Assembly (NCBI GenBank): GCA_029541985.1 | Contig: CP095414.1 | Location: 2,021,001 to 2,085,000 of the forward strand | Length of the DNA: 64,000 nucleotides | Direction of reading: 5' to 3' | Source: Bacteroidales bacterium F22 | Lineage (GTDB): Bacteria; Bacteroidota; Bacteroidia; Bacteroidales; Bacteroidaceae | Shown: one piece after another, positions 46,116 through 54,821 of the stretch | How positions within the stretch are numbered: position 1 is the first letter of the stretch | How the letters are laid out: every line of letters begins with the position of its first letter | Translations under genes and position numbers: made by a program | Notes under the pieces: model-generated | Database searches by the model: none | What the model saw: the letters and a program-made list of their open reading frames with translations, nothing else | What the model was told of the DNA's origin: nothing

Positions 46116-48434
46116 TTAGTCTTCTTTAAGGATCGATGAAACGACTGAATAATTAGTTCGTTTTGTTAATAGCTTTATGTTCTTATTTATCGCTTCAAGT
46201 TTCTTTGCGTTATAAAATCCGTTTTTATCTGATTCTATTAGCTTTTTTTTGCTATCGAGTAACAATTTTGCGAGCGTATATTGTAACCTCATATCGTTCT
46301 CTCTAATCGATTCTTTTTGTGATTGTGTAAACTTCTTATTTAGTTTTATTTTCTGTGTAAGAGCATTGATAATATCTTCTATATAATTATTTAAAGGATA
46401 ATTACTTGAGGCCATTCTTTCTAGAAAATTGTGGTCGAAAAGAGCTCCCATAAGACTTTCTTGATATTTTAACCTCGTCGTATTATGTCCTATATAGGAA
46501 TAAATTGTTTCATCACCCAACCAGCTTGGAGCTAAACGTATTTGTTTCACTACAAATGCTAGCGCTTCCTTCTGTTTCGTTAATGCTACTGGACTATAAT
46601 TTGCAGTAAATTCTCCAGCTAAACCTGGGTAATGATAAACTCCACCTAGATACGCTGCATCGGCTCGCAAAAAACCATAAAACTGTTTCACAATCGCTTC
46701 GTACATATGTTGTAAACGAGAAAAATCTTTCCCCTCATCTATTGTCCATTCAGGAAGATTCTCCATCGTGATATGTAAATTCTTTATTCCATAGTTCGTA
46801 CTGACTAGCAAATCATTTCCTAATTGTTCACTTTGAGCACTTGGGTCTGAAGAAATTGGAAGCGATTGTGAAGGTGCAAACAAGTATTTAGGATTATCAC
46901 CATGGGAAATAAAAAGGTCGTTTAGCTTCTTCTTTTCCGCTTTTGCACTGAGTCCTTCGGTCGAGATGTATCCCCATTGTATAGCAAACAAATCTTGTAC
47001 CCCAAGCAGAGGAGGAGTCAGTTGTACCCCACGTTCTAAATCCCCAGGTTGTGCGACGAAATTAAATCGAGCATAATCCATGATGGTAGATGTTGTCCCA
47101 AATTTCTTAGTGAAAGAAGCCGATCGCAATGAATCTGAGGGATAACTGTAAGACCCACGGAAATTATGTTTCAGTCCTAATGTATGACCTGTCTCATGAG
47201 CAACTGCATAACGAATCATATCTCCCCATACCTTTTTACCTAATTTGGCAGGACGCGCTGCTGGGTCTACAGCTGATGTCTGTACAAAACGCCATGTTTG
47301 TAGTAAATCTATCACATTGTGCCACCATATAATATCTGCTTGGATTATTTCACCTGAACGCGGATCTATCCAAGAAGGGCCACTTGCATTTGCTTTCTCG
47401 TTAGGGATATATCGAAATACATTTACTCCCATATCTTCGCTCATAAATGTTCCTTTTGGGAAATCTTTCACTTGTATTGCTTTCTTGAAACCGAGTTTCT
47501 CAAAAGCGATATTCCAAGCAAGAATACCTTCTTTAGCATGTTTTTTTACCAACGGAGGTGTAGCTGGATCAAAGTAAAATATAATTGGCTTTTTGGGCTC
47601 AACTAATTCTCCTGATTTCCATCTTTCTTCATCTTCCACTTTAGGTTCCATTCTCCAGCGGTTAGCATAAGCTATATCCTTCACGGCCTTCGATGTGTCA
47701 AATAATTCTTTCTTAGTGGAGAAATAATTAATACGTTCATCAGCTAATCGAGGGTGCATTGGTTTTTCTGGTAGAAGCATAATTGTGTAACAGATACTTG
47801 CTTCGAAAGGTAAACGTCCACCTGTGTAAACATATCTAGTCACTATATTTACACGATTAAATAACGTTTGCGAACTAATTATTTCAGAGAGTTTTGTACT
47901 CAAATGTCCTCGACTAGCCCCCTTTGGTAGCGGATTTACTTCAGGAATAACTCCAACAAAATAGTCAGTAACTTCCACTTCATTATCAGAGCCAATGGCT
48001 TTGTATTTAAATCCCCGAATGACTGGCATGATATTATTCTTTTTAATAATCTCCTTTGCTGGTTCTTCTCTAGGAAATACAGCAGTGCTAGTCCATTGTC
48101 GCATCTCTATGACTCCTGTGTTTTCGTTCTTCACGAATCGAATAACAATTGGATTATGGAGTGTAAGACCAGCAGAAGTATTGTACTGACGGCTCAAGTT
48201 GACTATCCTAGCTCCATAGAGAAAATCTCTATTGAGTAGAGTCTCTGGAATATGAAGCAGGTATTTTCCTTGTCTTATTTCGATGCTTAATACTGCCTTC
48301 TTATGAGTTGAAGAGCTATCTTGTTGTGACTGCTCATTAGCTAATTTTAATGAAGAATTAGGGTATACATGGAGACTAAGTATTAATAGAAAGGCAAATA
48401 TAGCAAGTCTGTTGGCTGTTATATTATATCGCAT
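46116..48434 (-). CDS. Secreted zinc metalloprotease, DUF5117/DUF5118-like
   Basis: 772 residues. Signal peptide about 1-26 (LAIFAFLLILSLHVYPNSS). The zinc site is HETGHTLGLKH, with His413, Glu414, His417 and His423: the metzincin pattern HExxHxxGxxH. About 410 residues precede it, as in the family of zinc-dependent proteases found in Bacteroidetes and Proteobacteria. The N-terminal half should form the accessory domains. First gene of the minus-strand cluster; the S46 peptidase gene follows after 42 bases. Target protein unknown; likely periplasmic or secreted. Confidence 0.85.
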   Translation of the reverse strand: MRYNITANRLAIFAFLLILSLHVYPNSSLKLANEQSQQDSSSTHKKAVLSIEIRQGKYLLHIPETLLNRDFLYGARIVNLSRQYNTSAGLTLHNPIVIRFVKNENTGVIEMRQWTSTAVFPREEPAKEIIKKNNIMPVIRGFKYKAIGSDNEVEVTDYFVGVIPEVNPLPKGASRGHLSTKLSEIISSQTLFNRVNIVTRYVYTGGRLPFEASICYTIMLLPEKPMHPRLADERINYFSTKKELFDTSKAVKDIAYANRWRMEPKVEDEERWKSGELVEPKKPIIFYFDPATPPLVKKHAKEGILAWNIAFEKLGFKKAIQVKDFPKGTFMSEDMGVNVFRYIPNEKANASGPSWIDPRSGEIIQADIIWWHNVIDLLQTWRFVQTSAVDPAARPAKLGKKVWGDMIRYAVAHETGHTLGLKHNFRGSYSYPSDSLRSASFTKKFGTTSTIMDYARFNFVAQPGDLERGVQLTPPLLGVQDLFAIQWGYISTEGLSAKAEKKKLNDLFISHGDNPKYLFAPSQSLPISSDPSAQSEQLGNDLLVSTNYGIKNLHITMENLPEWTIDEGKDFSRLQHMYEAIVKQFYGFLRADAAYLGGVYHYPGLAGEFTANYSPVALTKQKEALAFVVKQIRLAPSWLGDETIYSYIGHNTTRLKYQESLMGALFDHNFLERMASSNYPLNNYIEDIINALTQKIKLNKKFTQSQKESIRENDMRLQYTLAKLLLDSKKKLIESDKNGFYNAKKLEAINKNIKLLTKRTNYSVVSSILKED

Positions 48435-48472
48435 AAATGTATTTTAATTATATTTTCCTGAAAATCTATTTG

Positions 48473-48480
48473 CAAAGTTA
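48473..48480 (-). promoter_or_regulatory. -7 box of the protease/TonB receptor cluster
   Basis: Minus strand TAACTTTG fits TAnnTTTG; the start of transcription would be near 48468, about 34 bases before the ATG. No matching -33 TTTG at 19-21 bases. The cluster may use a less usual promoter or an activator. Confidence 0.55.
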
Positions 48481-48650
48481 TATCTTTTGTGTCAGTTATA
48501 AAATAAATAAATAGGAATTAATGTCAAAATGATACGAAAACCTTATAAAAAAGAACAATATATTGATATATTGGTCCTTTTCTGTTTTTTTTGTGAATGA
48601 ATGACACAGGAATTAAGGATTGAAATTAAGAGATTGAAGAAAATAATATT

Positions 48651-48658
48651 TATCTTTG
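48651..48658 (+). promoter_or_regulatory. -7 box before crcB
   Basis: TATCTTTG fits the consensus and would give a leader of about 14 bases. No -33 TTTG at the right distance. No fluoride riboswitch consensus is seen upstream. Confidence 0.55.
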
Positions 48659-48676
48659 CAAGTAAACGAATTGATT

Positions 48677-49054
48677 ATGTTCAAAGCTATATTATTTGTA
48701 GGAATAGGCAGTTTCGCTGGCGGAAGTCTACGGTTTATTATATCAAAGTATGTGCAAGGTGTATTAAACTTTGATTTTCCACTAGGTACTTTCCTTGTGA
48801 ATATTCTAGGATGTTTGATTATAGGCTTTTTTTATGGAGCTTTTAGTAATGACCATGTCATGAATAATAATATGAGACTTTTGTTAACAACTGGATTCTG
48901 CGGTGGATTTACTACCTTTTCTACATTTATGAATGATAATTATGGATATCTAAGAGATCAGAATTTCCTATTGTTAGCCCTATACACCTCATTAAGTCTG
49001 TTTGTCGGACTTGTGATGCTTTATCTGGGTTATAACCTTGCAAAACTATTTTAA
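48677..49054 (+). CDS. crcB: Fluoride channel CrcB/Fluc
   Basis: 125 residues from ATG 48677; a TTG at 48656 lies inside the promoter and is not the start. Four membrane helices. [16 protein letters not shown] (near 9-24), [16 protein letters not shown] with the pore Asn (near 41-56) and [17 protein letters not shown] (near 75-91) are Fluc signatures. It exports fluoride as a dual-topology dimer. Paired with a DUF190 gene one base downstream. Confidence 0.95.
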   Translation: MFKAILFVGIGSFAGGSLRFIISKYVQGVLNFDFPLGTFLVNILGCLIIGFFYGAFSNDHVMNNNMRLLLTTGFCGGFTTFSTFMNDNYGYLRDQNFLLLALYTSLSLFVGLVMLYLGYNLAKLF

Positions 49055-49055
49055 T

Positions 49056-49406
49056 ATGAAAACACTTAAACAAGCAAAGATTTTGAGGATTTATCTTAGC
49101 AATACAGATAAAATAGCTCATCAAGAGGCTTATGAATATTTGGCTTATCTAGCCAAAAAGGAGGGTTTATCTGGCGTTACTGTCTTAAAAGGTATCATGG
49201 GATATGGGGCAAGTTGTAAAGTGAGTTCAGAACGATTCTGGTCAGTCTCTGAGAAGTATCCTGTTCGAATGGAATTTGTCGATTCAGAGGCTAAGATAAC
49301 CGAATTTGTAGACAAGATAGAACCAATAATTGATAAGATGCCCAAAGGATGTTTGGTTACTATTCAAGATACAGAGATCTTAATTACTAAAAAAGGGGAT
49401 ATCTAA
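49056..49406 (+). CDS. DUF190 domain protein, CrcB partner
   Basis: 116 residues from ATG 49056, one base after the crcB stop. Small ferredoxin-like alpha/beta protein similar to PII-type regulators: LRIYLSNTDKIAHQEAYEYL (near 11-30), KEGLSGVTVLKGIMGYGASC (near 37-56), and a C-terminal strand with VTIQDTEIL. DUF190 proteins are often encoded with CrcB; a regulatory role is suspected in the literature but not shown here. Confidence 0.88.
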   Translation: MKTLKQAKILRIYLSNTDKIAHQEAYEYLAYLAKKEGLSGVTVLKGIMGYGASCKVSSERFWSVSEKYPVRMEFVDSEAKITEFVDKIEPIIDKMPKGCLVTIQDTEILITKKGDI

Positions 49407-49422
49407 TTTTTATTCTTGGAAT

Positions 49423-50247
49423 ATGAACACAACAGGACCGATAGGTATTTTTGATTCTGGATACGGTGGGTTAACTATACTCCGAAGTATTCAGAAGTTT
49501 CTTCCACAATATGACTATCTTTATTTAGGAGATAATGCTCGTGCGCCATACGGAACACGTTCTTTCGAAGTTGTCTATGACTTTACTTTGCAAGCAGTCA
49601 AATGTCTTTTTGATCAAGGATGTTCGCTTGTTATCTTGGCTTGCAATACTGCATCGGCCAAGGCACTCAGGAGTATACAGCAAAATGACCTCCCTCTTTT
49701 AGCTCCCCATAATCGGGTTCTTGGCGTTATTAGACCTACTGCTGAGGCTGTCGGACTGTTGTCGAAGACTCGTCATGTAGGAGTTGTGGGCACTTCTGGT
49801 ACCATATTATCGAGGTCTTATGAACTTGAGATAAGAAAAATGTATCCAGATATAGTTCTTACAGCCGAAGCTTGTCCTATGTGGGTTCCTTTGGTCGAAA
49901 ACAGAGAATTTAATTCCGCAGGGGCTGATTATTTTATTAAACAGCACGTTGACCATATTATGTCTAAAGATTCAGAAATTGATACGTTAGTTCTTGGTTG
50001 TACACATTATCCATTGCTGATGGACAAATTGAACCAATTTATTCCTAATCAGGTTCAACTGATGCCGCAAGGCGAATATGTGGCAACTAGCTTAGTTGAT
50101 TATCTACACAGACATCCAGAGATGGAACAGAGATGTAGCAAACAGGGGCAGACCCGATTTCTTACTTCTGAATCTCCTAGCCGATTCAAAGAATCAGCAT
50201 CCATTTTTCTTAACCAAAATATTCAAGCAGAACACATTACATTGTGA
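49423..50247 (+). CDS. murI: Glutamate racemase
   Basis: 274 residues. It provides D-glutamate for peptidoglycan. Two catalytic cysteines are seen: Cys74 in LACNTASA and Cys193 in VLGCTHYPLL. N-terminal GPIGIFDSGYGGLTIL and GDNARAPYGTRS are typical. It follows the DUF190 gene by 16 bases and precedes argF' by 30. Confidence 0.97.
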   Translation: MNTTGPIGIFDSGYGGLTILRSIQKFLPQYDYLYLGDNARAPYGTRSFEVVYDFTLQAVKCLFDQGCSLVILACNTASAKALRSIQQNDLPLLAPHNRVLGVIRPTAEAVGLLSKTRHVGVVGTSGTILSRSYELEIRKMYPDIVLTAEACPMWVPLVENREFNSAGADYFIKQHVDHIMSKDSEIDTLVLGCTHYPLLMDKLNQFIPNQVQLMPQGEYVATSLVDYLHRHPEMEQRCSKQGQTRFLTSESPSRFKESASIFLNQNIQAEHITL

Positions 50248-50277
50248 TGCTATTGTTCACTATAAAAACAATCAAAA

Positions 50278-51231
50278 ATGAAAAATTTTACTTCAGTAAC
50301 TGATTTAGGCCCTCTGGACCAAGCAATCAAAGAGGCTTTTGAAATTAGGGATAATAGATATAAATATGATACTCTAGGGAAAAATAAAACATTGTTGATG
50401 TTGTTCTTTAATTCTAGTCTTCGTACCCGTCTCAGTACTCAGAAAGCAGCTATGAACCTAGGAATGAATGTAATGGTTTTGGATATCAATCAAGGTGCGT
50501 GGAAATTGGAGTCGGAACGTGGCGTTGTTATGGATGGAGACAAACCAGAACATCTTCTTGAAGCCATTCCTGTCATGGGAGCCTATGCAGATATTATAGG
50601 CGTGCGTTCATTTGCTCAATTTAAAAATCGTGACGATGACTACCAAGAGAAGATTCTCAATCAATTTATCAAATATTCAGGACGTCCTGTTTTCTCTATG
50701 GAAGCTGCTACACGTCACCCCCTTCAGAGTTTCGCCGATTTAATCACTATTGAAGAGCATAAAACAAAAGCACATCCTAAGGTCGTTCTTACATGGGCTC
50801 CTCATCCAAATGCTTTGCCACAAGCAGTACCTAATTCATTTGCTGAATGGATGAATGTAGCTGATTGTGACTTTGTCATTACACATCCTCATGGTTATGA
50901 ACTAGATGCTTCTTTTACTGGAGATGCTGTGATAGAGTATGATCAAATGAAAGCGTTTGAAGGAGCTGATTTTATCTATGCCAAAAATTGGTCTGCAGCA
51001 TCTCCCGAACACTACGGAGAAGTCTTGTCTAAGGATAGGTCGTGGACAGTTGGAAGCAGGCAGATGGCTGTGACAAACAATGCTTTTTTTATGCACTGTT
51101 TGCCAGTACGACGTAATATGATTGTTTCTGATGATGTCATAGAATCTCCTCGCTCTTTAGTTATACCTCAAGCAGCTAATCGAGAAATATCTGCTACAGT
51201 AGTACTCAAACGATTATTAGAAAACTTATAA
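50278..51231 (+). CDS. argF': N-succinylornithine carbamoyltransferase
   Basis: 317-residue transcarbamylase of the Bacteroidetes arginine pathway, which works on acylated ornithine. The carbamoyl phosphate loop is SSLRTRLST (near 46-54), and FFMHCLPVRRN near 272 is the ornithine-side signature. Pro90 in DGDKPEHLLEA is the residue that in Bacteroides fragilis fixes succinylornithine; the acetylornithine enzyme of Xanthomonas has Glu there. The gene stands apart from the other arg genes; only argH is also in this window. Confidence 0.95.
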   Translation: MKNFTSVTDLGPLDQAIKEAFEIRDNRYKYDTLGKNKTLLMLFFNSSLRTRLSTQKAAMNLGMNVMVLDINQGAWKLESERGVVMDGDKPEHLLEAIPVMGAYADIIGVRSFAQFKNRDDDYQEKILNQFIKYSGRPVFSMEAATRHPLQSFADLITIEEHKTKAHPKVVLTWAPHPNALPQAVPNSFAEWMNVADCDFVITHPHGYELDASFTGDAVIEYDQMKAFEGADFIYAKNWSAASPEHYGEVLSKDRSWTVGSRQMAVTNNAFFMHCLPVRRNMIVSDDVIESPRSLVIPQAANREISATVVLKRLLENL

Positions 51232-51252
51232 GAGCTCCCACAGCATATAATC

Positions 51253-51909
51253 ATGAACAAACCATCCCCTATAAATCGATTCCTTCCTTGGCGGTATATT
51301 ATGCGTTTACGTTGTCGAGCAGGATATGGTGTACAATCTCCAAGTCGTTATTATTTTATTCGGCATGTTTTGTATCAGCGATTACCTTATTATGCTTATT
51401 CTATTTTGCCTCGAGTGCATGGTAGTTCTGCCAATGCCAGACTCCTATTTCGCTTAGCTAACTACACACAAGCAAAGGAAACTATCATATTCAGTGACTT
51501 AAATACCAATAAAGCCAAGATTCAGTCTAAAGCTTTGGAAACGGTTTTTTATGAAGCATGTCACTCATCGGTCTTATCTGTCATATCAATGCCTAATGAT
51601 GCTTTAGTTGAGTCTGTCATACCTTCTAAGTTAGCAACAGTCTACAAGGCTAAGTGTTTTCTTTATATTGAAGAGTCACTTTTGACCGAAGATTTGTATG
51701 ATGTTTTGGTGAAACATTTGATTAAAGCACCTAAAGGAACTTTGCTTGTCGTTGAAGAAATATATGCATCGAAGGAATATTATCATAGGTGGCTTGATTT
51801 TATTCAGAAATTAAGAACTTTTGGTCTCTCTTTTGCAGCGTATGAAATGAACAAAAAAGGTTTGTTATTACTAGATGATAGTAATTTCTCTAAAGTTTTT
51901 ATAATCTAA
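51253..51909 (+). CDS. Degenerate methyltransferase-like protein, function unknown
   Basis: 218 residues. N-terminal AGYGVQSPSRYYFIRHV (23-39) resembles the G-x-HSPF segment of a Bacteroidetes class I methyltransferase family, and the C terminus (YHRWLDFIQKLRTFGLSFAA, then GLLLLD) fits the end of that fold. The glycine-rich SAM motif expected near residue 77 is missing; the place reads ETIIFSDLNTNKAK. It may have lost catalysis or bind something else. Located 21 bases after argF' and 12 before the cobalamin adenosyltransferase gene. Confidence 0.6.
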   Translation: MNKPSPINRFLPWRYIMRLRCRAGYGVQSPSRYYFIRHVLYQRLPYYAYSILPRVHGSSANARLLFRLANYTQAKETIIFSDLNTNKAKIQSKALETVFYEACHSSVLSVISMPNDALVESVIPSKLATVYKAKCFLYIEESLLTEDLYDVLVKHLIKAPKGTLLVVEEIYASKEYYHRWLDFIQKLRTFGLSFAAYEMNKKGLLLLDDSNFSKVFII

Positions 51910-51921
51910 AACTATTAAGAA

Positions 51922-52527
51922 ATGGAAATGAAAAAAAGTATGGTTTATACGAGAACTGGCGATAAAGGAATGACTTCTTTAGTCGGTGGTGAAAGAGTCT
52001 CTAAGTATGATGACCGTTTGGAAGCTTATGGAACTGTGGATGAGTTGTCTAGTACAATAGGACTATTGATTACTTATCTTCAAGATAAAAAAGATAATTT
52101 ATTCTTGACGCGTATTCAGCATCTCCTTTTTAATTTAGGAGGACATTTGGCTACAGATACATCGACGACAGATTTGACGGTTATGACTGTAATTCCAAAA
52201 GAAGAGATTGTTCGGATAGAAAAAGAAATAGATCGATTAGATGCCTTGCTTCCCAAGATGAATTCTTTTCTTTTACCAGGTGGTGCTCGTGGAGCTTGTA
52301 TTGCACATCAGGCACGTACTATTTGTCGTAGAGCAGAACGAAGAATTCTATTTTTTTATAAAGAGATTGAAGCTCAAAATGAAATAAAACAACGAAACAT
52401 AGACCCCAATATACCTACTTTTATCAACCGATTATCGGATTATTTATTCATATTGTCACGAAAAATAAATAAAGACGAAGGATTTGAAGAAAAAAAGTGG
52501 GAAAATGTTTGTGAGTCTAAGTTTTAA
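51922..52527 (+). CDS. Cob(I)alamin adenosyltransferase, PduO type
   Basis: 201 residues. It adds the 5'-deoxyadenosyl group to cobalamin. The ATP-binding N terminus VYTRTGDKGMTSLVGGERVS (residues 7-26) and YGTVDELSSTIG are clear, as is ARTICRRAERRILFF in the C-terminal helices. The last third is a helical bundle. The final 20 bases of the gene contain a promoter for the next gene. No B12 pathway genes are nearby. Confidence 0.94.
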   Translation: MEMKKSMVYTRTGDKGMTSLVGGERVSKYDDRLEAYGTVDELSSTIGLLITYLQDKKDNLFLTRIQHLLFNLGGHLATDTSTTDLTVMTVIPKEEIVRIEKEIDRLDALLPKMNSFLLPGGARGACIAHQARTICRRAERRILFFYKEIEAQNEIKQRNIDPNIPTFINRLSDYLFILSRKINKDEGFEEKKWENVCESKF

Positions 52528-52538
52528 TCTTATTTTTG
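52508..52538 (+). promoter_or_regulatory. Promoter of the DUF2795 gene, inside the previous gene's end
   Basis: TTTG (52508-52511), 19 bases, TATTTTTG (52531-52538). Full consensus; the -33 box lies in coding sequence. Start of transcription near 52544, 22 bases before the ATG. Confidence 0.8.
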
Positions 52539-52565
52539 CAAAAAATAACTATAAATATAAGATTT

Positions 52566-52787
52566 ATGTATTGGACACTAGAACTTGCATCTAAATTAGA
52601 GGATGCACCATGGCCGGCTACTAAAGACGAGTTGATTGATTTCGCTATTCGTTCAGGAGCTCCTTTAGAAGTTATCGAGAATCTTCAAGAGATTGAAGAT
52701 GAAGGTGAAGTATACGAAACAATTGAAGATATTTGGCCTGATTACCCAAGTAAAGAAGATTTCTTCTTTAATGAAGAAGAGTATTAG
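52566..52787 (+). CDS. Small acidic DUF2795 protein
   Basis: 73 residues from ATG 52566, MYWTLELASKLEDAPWPATK. The helical DUF2795-like pattern covers the first 45 residues (DELIDFAIRSGAPLEVIENL), and the tail is very acidic with many Phe and Glu, ending FFFNEEEY. Function unknown; some DUF2795 proteins are small DNA- or protein-binding factors. It has its own promoter and terminator, so it is an independent, probably well-expressed unit. Confidence 0.8.
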   Translation: MYWTLELASKLEDAPWPATKDELIDFAIRSGAPLEVIENLQEIEDEGEVYETIEDIWPDYPSKEDFFFNEEEY

Positions 52788-52811
52788 TATGATGTATCTT
52801 TAAAAAACAAG

Positions 52812-52850
52812 AAACAGCCTTACCACATGAGTGATGAGGCTGTTTTTTTT
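52812..52850 (+). terminator. Terminator after the DUF2795 gene
   Basis: AAACAGCCT (52812-52820) pairs with AGGCTGTTT (52837-52845), inner CAC/GTG, followed by TTTTT. Confidence 0.9.
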
Positions 52851-52882
52851 ATATATTAGTGGGGATTATCACTAGGAATCAT

Positions 52883-52890
52883 TATTTTTG
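52883..52890 (+). promoter_or_regulatory. -7 box before rpoN
   Basis: TATTTTTG fits the consensus; leader of about 14 bases. -33 box weak. Confidence 0.5.
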
Positions 52891-52908
52891 TAACAAAGTA
52901 TTTTATTG

Positions 52909-54378
52909 ATGACACAAGAAAATAGACAGACCCAAAGTCAGGGACAGAGCCAAGTACAGACTTTGTCACCGCAACAAATGTTAGCGGTGAAGCTGATTGA
53001 GCTGCCAATTGTAGAGATGGAACAACGAGTGCGCGATGAGATATTAGATAACCCTGCTTTAGAAGAAGGGGATAATGATGATAATAATCAATTAGACGAA
53101 ATCGGAGATACGGACAAAACTGATGATAATGATTCCTCAGAAGAACTAGATGATCTTGCTGATTACCTAACTGAAGATGATATACCAGAATACAAATTAG
53201 AACAGTATCTTGCAAAGCAGGAAGACCCTATATCCAATATTCCATACAGTGAAGGGGATTCTTTTGTCGAAGTGCTTACAGCCCAATTGCATGAACAACC
53301 ATTGGATGATGTCCAGATGCAAATGGGTGAGTATCTAATCGGTATGCTAGATGATGATGGCCTTTTAAGAAAACCATTGAATGCCATTCAAGAAGACTTA
53401 GATATATATGCCAATATTCATATCGAATTGCCTGACTTAGAGGATACATTACGGGTGATTCAGTCTTTTGACCCTCCCGGTATCGGAGCACGAAATTTAC
53501 AAGAATGTTTACTTCTCCAGTTAGAACGTAAAACCGAAACCCCTATACGAGAACTCACGATTAAGGCATTGACTAAGTATTATTCTGATTTTGTCAATAA
53601 ACATTGGGATAAGATAAAGGCACGTCTTAAAATAGATGATACTCAAGTGCAGTTGTTGGTTGAAGAGGTGAAGCATCTTACTCCTAAGCCAGGTATTGCT
53701 CTTGGTGAAGTACTAGGTAAGACCATGCAACAAATAGTTCCTGATTTCATTATCGATGTATTGCCTTCAGGAAAGATTGTTTTTAGTTTGAATAGCCGTG
53801 GAGTACCTCCATTACGTATGAGTCGAAGCTATACTCAGATGATAGAAGAACATGTCAGGAATGCTAAAAATGAGAGTAAGGAAGCTAAAGAATCTATGCT
53901 CTTCGTGAAGCGTAAACTTGATTCTGCTCAAGGGTTTATCAATGCTGTAAACCAGCGTAGAGATACCTTGAGGTCTACTATGCAAGCCATCATAGATTTG
54001 CAAACTCCTTTTTTTCAAGAAGGAGATGAGTCTCTTCTTAATCCTATGATATTGAAAGATGTGGCAGAGATTACAGGGCAGGATATCAGTACTATTTCCA
54101 GAGTAAGTAATAGTAAGTATTGTCAGACTCCTTATGGAATATTTCCGCTTAAGTATTTCTTTAATGATAGTTACACCAACTCATCAGGTGAAGAGCATTC
54201 AGTGGTAGTGGTGAAAAATGCTTTGCAGGAAATTGTAAATGGAGAAGACCATAAACGTCCTTATTCTGACGAACGCCTTGCTGAAATGCTTAAGGAACGT
54301 GGACTTCCTATAGCACGACGAACGGTCGCAAAATACAGGCAACAGCTTAATATCCCTGTAGCTAGACTACGTAAATAG
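52909..54378 (+). CDS. rpoN: RNA polymerase sigma-54 factor
   Basis: 489 residues from ATG 52909. Region I is QTLSPQQMLAVKLIELPIVE (near 18-37), preceded by a Gln-rich tip. Region II is acidic (many Asp around residues 45-80). The core-binding domain follows. The RpoN box ARRTVAKYRQQL is near the C terminus and reads the -24 element. It directs transcription that needs an enhancer-binding ATPase; none is encoded in this window. Confidence 0.97.
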   Translation: MTQENRQTQSQGQSQVQTLSPQQMLAVKLIELPIVEMEQRVRDEILDNPALEEGDNDDNNQLDEIGDTDKTDDNDSSEELDDLADYLTEDDIPEYKLEQYLAKQEDPISNIPYSEGDSFVEVLTAQLHEQPLDDVQMQMGEYLIGMLDDDGLLRKPLNAIQEDLDIYANIHIELPDLEDTLRVIQSFDPPGIGARNLQECLLLQLERKTETPIRELTIKALTKYYSDFVNKHWDKIKARLKIDDTQVQLLVEEVKHLTPKPGIALGEVLGKTMQQIVPDFIIDVLPSGKIVFSLNSRGVPPLRMSRSYTQMIEEHVRNAKNESKEAKESMLFVKRKLDSAQGFINAVNQRRDTLRSTMQAIIDLQTPFFQEGDESLLNPMILKDVAEITGQDISTISRVSNSKYCQTPYGIFPLKYFFNDSYTNSSGEEHSVVVVKNALQEIVNGEDHKRPYSDERLAEMLKERGLPIARRTVAKYRQQLNIPVARLRK

Positions 54379-54427
54379 GGTATATGATATTTCTTTAACC
54401 AAATAATAACCTTTAAAACAAAGAGTC

Positions 54428-54808
54428 ATGAAGTTTCCAGAAAATTTAAAATACACAAAGGATCATGAATGGATCCGTGTAGAAGGAGATGTAGCGTATG
54501 TAGGTGTCACTGATTATGCACAGAATCAATTAGGGGATATCGTATTTGTAGATGTCTCAACTGAAGGAGATACTGTCGAAGCAGAAAGTGTATTCGGTAG
54601 TATTGAGGTCGTTAAAACTGTCTCTGATTTATTTATGCCTGTTACAGGTGAAGTTTTAGAAGTAAACGAAGCTCTTGATGATGACCCCTCATTAGTCAAC
54701 ACTGACCCTTATGGACAAGGATGGATTATTAAAATTTCTCCTTCTGATGTTGGCCAAATCGACCAACTATTAGATGCAGCCGCTTATAGATCAATCATAA
54801 ACGAGTAA
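54428..54808 (+). CDS. gcvH: Glycine cleavage system H protein
   Basis: 126 residues. Lipoyl carrier that shuttles the aminomethyl group. The lipoylated lysine is Lys63 in [14 protein letters not shown]-terminal [20 protein letters not shown] is typical. gcvP and gcvT are not adjacent. purE starts 13 bases later. Confidence 0.97.
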   Translation: MKFPENLKYTKDHEWIRVEGDVAYVGVTDYAQNQLGDIVFVDVSTEGDTVEAESVFGSIEVVKTVSDLFMPVTGEVLEVNEALDDDPSLVNTDPYGQGWIIKISPSDVGQIDQLLDAAAYRSIINE

Positions 54809-54821
54809 TAAAATAAAATTA

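Noticed and set aside
45769..46119. 116-codon plus-strand open frame against the S46 peptidase gene
   Set aside because: Overlaps catalytic-domain codons of the peptidase; no start signal or homology recognised.
48549..48586. Hairpin AACAATATA/TATATTGGT before crcB as a riboswitch or terminator
   Set aside because: Imperfect AT stem with no fluoride riboswitch core and no gene on either strand that it would end; left unassigned.
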